Source of the DNA: Bimuria novae-zelandiae CBS 107.79
Lineage: Eukaryota > Ascomycota > Dothideomycetes > Pleosporales > Didymosphaeriaceae
Direction: 5' to 3'
Length of the DNA stretch: 64,000 nt
Assembly (NCBI GenBank): GCA_010015655.1
Contig: ML976657.1
Location: forward strand, 62,001-126,000
Below the pieces are notes generated by a model. The model had not been told where the DNA came from. It saw only the letters and a program-made list of their open reading frames with translations, and searched no databases. This document shows positions 59,008-64,000 of the stretch, in pieces. The first letter of the stretch is position 1. The number at the start of each line of letters is the position of its first letter. The position numbers and the translations under genes were made by a program.

Positions 59008-60837
59008 ACGTACTTTATAAGCGAGTGTATAACACAAGCGAGTGCATCACTCTGCTAAGACCTTACTATAATATATTATTAAAAATAGTATAACGCGATG
59101 TCTTAACCACCTAATTAGCTACTATAATTAAAAGAAGCTTATATATAGCTTATACTTTAGGCTATTAAATAAGACGTAATACTAATTTAGCAACGCGCTA
59201 TAGCTATTTATAATATTACTTAAAGCTTACTAGGTAAATAACACGCTAGAATTACTATTTAAAGTAATTATATTTTTAACTTTATAAATTTCTTTCGAAT
59301 AAAGGAGTAAGTAATTATTTAGTATATACTTAACTTAGACACGCGAGGATTTCCGCCCTAGCTTATTATTATAAAAAAATATATAGTTAATTCTTTATTA
59401 GCTAAGCGGGGCCGTAAGCCTATTAGTTAAAACTAAGCTATAAACTTTATTAAGCGCTAGTTAGAGCTCTAAGTTAAGTTTAATAAAAAGTATAATTATA
59501 AAAGAGCCCTTCGTAAGAATCCTAAGGTTATATAAGGCTAGTTCTAGCTTATAAAGAATACTAAAGCTAAGTATAGTATCTTAAATAAAGATATCTATAA
59601 CTTTAATACAACTAGCTTTATAATAGGCATAATATTAATAGGAGTAGTTATTATAGGCCCTAAGCATTAAAGCAGGCTAAAAAGCGTATAGTAAAGTAAT
59701 TAAAAGTAAACTTTAGTTATCTAGGGCGTTAATGTGATAGGCTAGGCGATTCTACTATTTACTATTTTCTAAGGTAAGCACTACTTCTCTACCTAGTACT
59801 AGGAAAAGGATCTACCTCGCGACTAGATTTTTATAGTCTCTAAGAATAGCTAGATAATAAATAAGTTTAGTTTATAGTAGCTAAAGTACTTTAACGCGTA
59901 TATAAAAGAGCGTATTATTAGTAGGTATTAGCTACTTATTATTAATAGCTATAAAAGCTGTAACTCGCTTAAATTTTAATAATACTATAAAGATAGTAAA
60001 ATTATTACTTTATATACATATTTACACCCCTTATAGCTACTAGATAAAGGATATATCTTGTTATTAAAGAAGGCGTATAGGCGCTAAGCTAAGAATTTAA
60101 TACGTAACCATATTACGTATATTACTAAAATTAAGTCCCTATTTTACTTTATTACTACCTTTAAAGCTATAATTACTTAAAAAAATATTTAAATTTTGTT
60201 TAAGGCGCTAGCCTTATTTCTCTTAACTTTAAAGTAGTGATATTAAAACTTAATATCTACCTATATATAATACTACTACTAGTAATAGCTAATAATAGCT
60301 AGTAGTAGTTATAAACGCTTAGTAACACCTTAGACTTTAGGTTGTAATTAACGTCAGTAAAGAAGAGGATATAAAAGTACTTAAATAGTTTTTTAATAAG
60401 CTTAGTTAAGGCCTTTAAAAATAATAATAAAAGGCGCAGTAGTAGTAGCGTATAAGCCAGTATTAGCGTGAAAGTAGATTACTAAGATTTAACTACTAAT
60501 AAGGCTACTACGTAATAGAAATTATATAAAAAATGTAAATATAGTAAGAGAAATATCTTATAGCTACTAATAATTAGTAATTAATTATTCTAAAGGACTT
60601 TATAGCGCGAAAAAGAGGGTGCGTGCTAATAGAGGTAAATTAACTTAATAGCGCTATAAACACTATGGCAAGACTAGTTATAGTTTACATATATATAAAA
60701 AAGAATTAAAAGTAAGTTCCAAGTAGATTAGCCTAATATAATTTCTTATAACTATTTATGTGCGTTCTGTACTATTGTGTAGAGTGTAGATTTTAATGGT
60801 GTCTTGGCATTTCCGGCCACTCGCTTGTAGAGTACGT
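59008..60837 (+). mobile_element. Pogo/Fot1-type transposon, family F, 1,830 bp
   Basis: Left TIR ACGTACTTTATAAGCGAGTG with two subterminal units. The right TIR is shortened to one unit (CCACTCGCTTGTAGAGTACGT). The left flank is TA; the right flank is CA. Transposase (+): YILNLDTRGFPP near 59,325, FNTTSFIIGIILIG near 59,615, LLIINSYKSCNSLKF near 59,940. It is related to families A and B inside. TAG codons throughout. Confidence 0.85.
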
Positions 60838-61595
60838 CAGTATAAACTACTTAGCTACGCAAACAGCTTTAATTGTTATAAAATAGTCTTCATTACCTAG
60901 CTATATATATATAGCCCTGCCTATATTATCTAAGCTAGTTACTACTCTAGACATAGATGCAATCCCTATTATAAAGCCTGTCTTATTAAAGTCATAGGTA
61001 TTTACATTTAGTATACCGTATATCTATCGCGTATTCTTTATAAGCTTATACTAAAGAAAAATCTTAACAAGATTCTTATAGTGCGCACGCTAAGTATAAA
61101 AGTTTTTAATTTACTTAATTTACTTAATTTATAGCTTTAGCTAAGATTTAATAAAGCGTAATACTTAGTTTTTATCTACTAACTATAAAGTAGAAATCTA
61201 GCTACGAGTAGTAAGTAAATAGTTAGCTATTTTACGCACGTTAATAATATAAGATAGAAATTTACGTTTATTAAAGTTTAAAATCTACTTTACAAGATCC
61301 TACTCCTGTATAGGATATAGCCTTTATTTTTAGATATTAGTAAATAGCCTAAGATAGGTAACTATTAACGCGTTAACATAGGGTAGATTAATTAATATTA
61401 TAAAGCTTTATAGCGTTTTAGTAGCTAAAGACCTGTCTTATCTAAATCGCATAGGTTAATAGAGCTAGCCTAGCTTTCTTTTTAAGTTAGTGGGTGCGTT
61501 ATGTGGTAGACATCGTGGGTATTGTGTAGGGATGCGTCGCGATCTTAGTGGGGTGGCTTAGTGACTAGGATGGCTCAATGACTGGTGAAACACGT
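60838..61595 (-). mobile_element. Pogo-type transposon remnant, family G, one end missing
   Basis: Only the right TIR is left: a GTGGGGTGG block, two units around GGCTTAGTGACTAGGAT/GGCTCAATGACTGGTGA, then AACACGT and TA (61,596-61,597). A minus-strand transposase remnant includes YGILNVNTYDFNKTGFIIGI near 61,000. The other half is replaced by the family F element. Confidence 0.78.
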
Positions 61596-61680
61596 TATAA
61601 GATTTTAAAGAATGTAAAACCTATAGTCCTAGAAAATTTTACCACGACGTATAGAAATATATATACGCGAGGAAAGACGT

Positions 61681-62539
61681 AGTTAATAGGACTATTTAAG
61701 GTGTCTGTGGTACAATAAAAATATCTCCTTAGAGGCGTCTCGGGCTACTTCCAGTTTACCTGACCGGTACCTTCCTCATACACATGGCCCGTACCGATTC
61801 TTCTATCGTTTTCGTCCTTGAAACGAATTGATATTACTGGCTTGGTATCGCTTGGATTGTCATGGGACTGATGGAGGCGTGTGCCCTTAATTTCAGCCTT
61901 CTGAACGGTTGGGTTCTTGTCACCCGATGTAAGTCACGTATATTTCAGAACAATAATTCACGTACCTATTTTTCCTGTTTCTCGCAAAATTGTCGGACCA
62001 CTCGACAAAGTCCAAGATTGGCGAAGTCCTTAAGCGTGTTCGAACCAATATATGTAATTAATCTGCGAAAAGAGGGGTTTATGTTGAACTTTTATAATAA
62101 CACGAGAAACTATGTCGCTGGAGGCGATTGTCAATTGTGACGAAAGCAAAGTAATTGAATTAGCTATAAAAGTAGAACATGTTGGGGTTTATATAAGAGC
62201 CATTTCAACAAGAACGCCTGAGATCTCGAGATGAGAGACGGTTTGCTGTACAAGCGTATCACTTTATTGATCTCACGCATATCACACCACGGCATGGAAC
62301 TCCAGGTCGGGGTTAAGCAAGCAGGAGCGGAACGAATCCAAGGAGCTACATGATTGGCTTGCCCTGCACGGACAAGCGGAATCAAATTACGCCGCGAGGG
62401 TTTATCGCCTGTGCAAGCGCCGACCCAGGACCAGAAATTTAACAATGCCTGAAAAATGCTCAGCGTCTTCTGTCGAAGTTGTTGCAAAGTAGGACATCAA
62501 ACTTACAAACGCGGATCCGTGTCCTTTCATACTTCAAAG
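61681..62539. other. Gene-compartment sequence with possible unrecognised minus-strand exons
   Basis: Base composition returns to normal near 61,680. On the minus strand 61,890-61,745 reads KAEIKGTRLHQSHDNPS, then VISIRFKDENDRRIGTGHVY and a TAG. Further up, about 62,050-61,985 reads RTSPILDFVEWSDNFARN before a GTACGT donor-like site. Codon character is protein-like, but I cannot join the exons in one frame or name a family. The plus-strand ORF at 61,862-62,140 covers the same DNA and is probably its shadow. The kinase promoter should lie at the right side. Confidence 0.35.
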
Positions 62540-63890
62540 ATGGACCCCACGCTGCCTTTTGAAGAGGAGAATCTACCTTGGTACTCTCCGGATCAGTTTT
62601 ATCCTGTCACTATCGGAGAAGTGCTCGACTCTAGCTACAGGGTACTAGGAAAACTCGGGTACGGTGCGCATTCTACTGTTTGGCTTTGTCGGCATATAAG
62701 GTAAGATCCGTAATCTCCAGCTCTGTAACTCATCAGCTGACGCTACAGGCAAAGAGATCGTAGGTTTGTTGTCGTCAAGGTCTGCACTCGAGATGGTCAT
62801 CAGTCTGCTCGCGTCAGTCGGGAATTACGGTTCTACGAGCATGTCAGTTCACTCAAGGCTGATCATCACGGCCAGTCCTTTATTCGTGGTCTACTCGGAA
62901 CATTTGAAATTACTGGCCCTACAGGTCAACATCTGTGCCTGGTTCATCCCCCGATGCACATGACCGTCCGAGACCTCCAATACATGAAACCGTCACGTCG
63001 ATTGAATGAGCCCCTCTTGAGATGGACTCTTTCCAACGTTCTGAGTGCACTCACGTTCCTGCATGAACAGGCTGAAGTTATACACACTGGTAAATTACCT
63101 AGACCGGTTCGTTTCTTTAATTGACAGAAGCAGATATCAACCCGTCAAATATCATGTTGACTGTAGCCGATGATTCTGTCCTCGAGAGTGTCGAAAAGGC
63201 TGAAGCAGAAAACATGTTACCAAAAAAGGTTGTTGACAATGTTCGCACGATATACTGCTCTCATAAGCTCGGTCTTCCTAAGGATTCTCTCTAGGGCGAG
63301 CCAGTCCTTTGTGATTTTGGAGAAGCTCGTATAGGTAAATGTCACAAAGGCCTCATTCAACTTGAGTTGTACCGCGCTCCTGAGGTGTTGTTCAATATGG
63401 AATGGGGTTCAAGTGTAGACATTTGGAGTGTTGCAGCTTTGGTGAGTCTGCTAAAACCAGATGCTTATACTACCAAGTCCATGTAGGTGTGGGATCTTTT
63501 TGAGAACAGACACTTGTTCCATGCTGTGGACGAGAATGGACAACCTTCAGCGACTAACCACGTCGCCGAAATGGTTGCGTATCTCGGGTTGTCTCCATCT
63601 GAGTATATCCGCAGAAGCGAAACTACAGATAAAGTCTTCAACAAGGATGGCAAGTGATCCTACCCTAACCTACCACAACAATTGAGCTAAGTCGCATAGG
63701 CCATTGGAAGGGTGCTGGAGGAGTAGTCATCCCTCCGCTCTCTCTTGACCGCGCGGTCACTGCTCTTGACGGCGAAAGCAAGCGTTTATTTCTGGATTTC
63801 ATCAAGCCAATGCTAGATTGGCTACCCGAAAAGAGGAAGAGAGCCTCTGAGCTACTCAAGAACCCCTGGCTAAACATAGCAACATCCTAG
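62540..63890 (+). pseudogene. SRPK-like protein kinase gene with an internal amber codon
   Basis: Five exons (62540-62700, 62749-63089, 63134-63441, 63487-63649, 63700-63890) give 387 codons, the size of the short fungal SRPK-like kinases. The N-terminus FYPVTIGEVLDSSYRVLGKLGYG leads into the Gly-rich loop. VVVK (Lys64) is the ATP-site lysine. The catalytic loop HTDINPSN (Asp168) is the HTDIxxxN form usual in this group. DFGEAR starts at residue 228, then YRAPEV, VDIWSVAALVWDLFENRHLF and GHWKGAGG. Codon 221 (63,292-63,294) is TAG where relatives have Trp (DSLWGxPVLCDFG). Translation would stop just before DFG, leaving no activation loop or C-lobe. TGG to TAG fits RIP leaking from the repeat block 1.7 kb away. 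Intron 4 has a GC donor (GCAAGT). No other lesion is seen, so the mutation may be recent. Confidence 0.86.
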
Positions 63891-64000
63891 TGGTCATCAA
63901 TTCGATGATAACTAGTCTGGTAATATGGGCGTGTGAATAACTTCGACGCCGGTTCCAAGCTCACATTATGAAGTAGGGGAAGGGAGAGGGAAATTATGAG

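Larger units (their letters stand above)
10426..61680. repeat. AT-rich, RIP-mutated block of nested transposons
   Basis: About 51 kb in which TpA dominates both strands and almost no frame stays open for 100 codons. Conceptual translations show transposon proteins in which Gln and Trp codons have become TAG/TAA. This is the pattern expected of RIP acting on CpA in repeats. The block holds at least one complete gypsy element, several gypsy and copia bodies, ten pogo-type elements and one Tc1/mariner-like element, described separately. It contains no recognisable host gene, tRNA or rRNA. Confidence 0.93.

Noticed and set aside
10426..61680. Giant mobile element (Starship-type) or host gene cluster hidden in the AT-rich block
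   Set aside because: I found no tyrosine-recombinase captain gene, no cargo genes and no continuous host frame. All readable proteins are Gag, Pol or DDE transposases.
62164..62487. 107-residue minus-strand ORF upstream of the kinase
   Set aside because: No recognisable family, no intron or start context, and the sequence looks like spacer/promoter DNA.
1..64000. tRNA, rRNA or other structured RNA genes
   Set aside because: I saw no cloverleaf with A/B box signatures or rRNA-like sequence by eye. A covariance-model scan would be needed to exclude them fully.

Overview
The window is a piece of a filamentous ascomycete genome. Genes carry short 44-62 nt introns with GTRNGT donors and CTAAY branch sites. 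The families present (MSH2, IST1, a Mup1-type permease, a DHA2 exporter, a 2EXR protein, SRPK-like kinases) are typical of Pezizomycotina. The sequence switches sharply between a GC-balanced gene compartment and a very AT-rich, TpA-saturated compartment. Repeats there are riddled with TAG/TAA codons at old CAG and TGG positions, which is the signature of repeat-induced point mutation (RIP, mainly CpA to TpA). This two-compartment structure is best known in Dothideomycetes/Pleosporales (Leptosphaeria, Parastagonospora and similar); that placement is inference.

Left gene compartment (1 to about 10,425). In order: the 3' end of MSH2 (+), an ESCRT-III IST1 gene (+), a 2EXR-domain gene broken by one amber codon (+), a decayed cytochrome P450 N-terminus (-), a Mup1-like methionine permease (+), and a 14-TM DHA2 major facilitator exporter in seven exons (-) whose exon 4/5 junction reads as a TGA codon.

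Repeat compartment (about 10,426 to 61,680, roughly 51 kb). I found no intact host gene here. It is a nest of dead transposons. The clearest is a complete 7.4 kb Ty3/gypsy chromovirus with two 476 bp LTRs and a perfect 5 bp target duplication. There are also several degraded gypsy and Ty1/copia bodies, and at least ten pogo/Fot1-type DNA transposons in TA target sites, many of them inserted into the retroelements and one inside another. A less mutated Tc1/mariner-like element sits inside one of the pogo elements, whose left TIR is also split by a solo LTR-like insert. The pogo elements share one terminal layout: a short constant tip, two or more roughly 17 bp subterminal direct repeats with a family-specific unit, then a constant CCACCCCACCAA-like block. 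These termini stand out as GC-rich islands in the RIP-mutated DNA.

Right gene compartment (about 61,680 to 64,000). A five-exon SRPK-like protein kinase gene (+) has an amber codon just before DFG and a GC-AG intron. Upstream lies a stretch with possible minus-strand exons that I cannot identify.

I do not see a new enzymatic or defence system. The parts most worth a second look are the variable-copy subterminal repeats of the pogo elements, the nesting order, the unmutated patches inside RIP-mutated elements, and the RIP-type nonsense mutations in single-copy genes.
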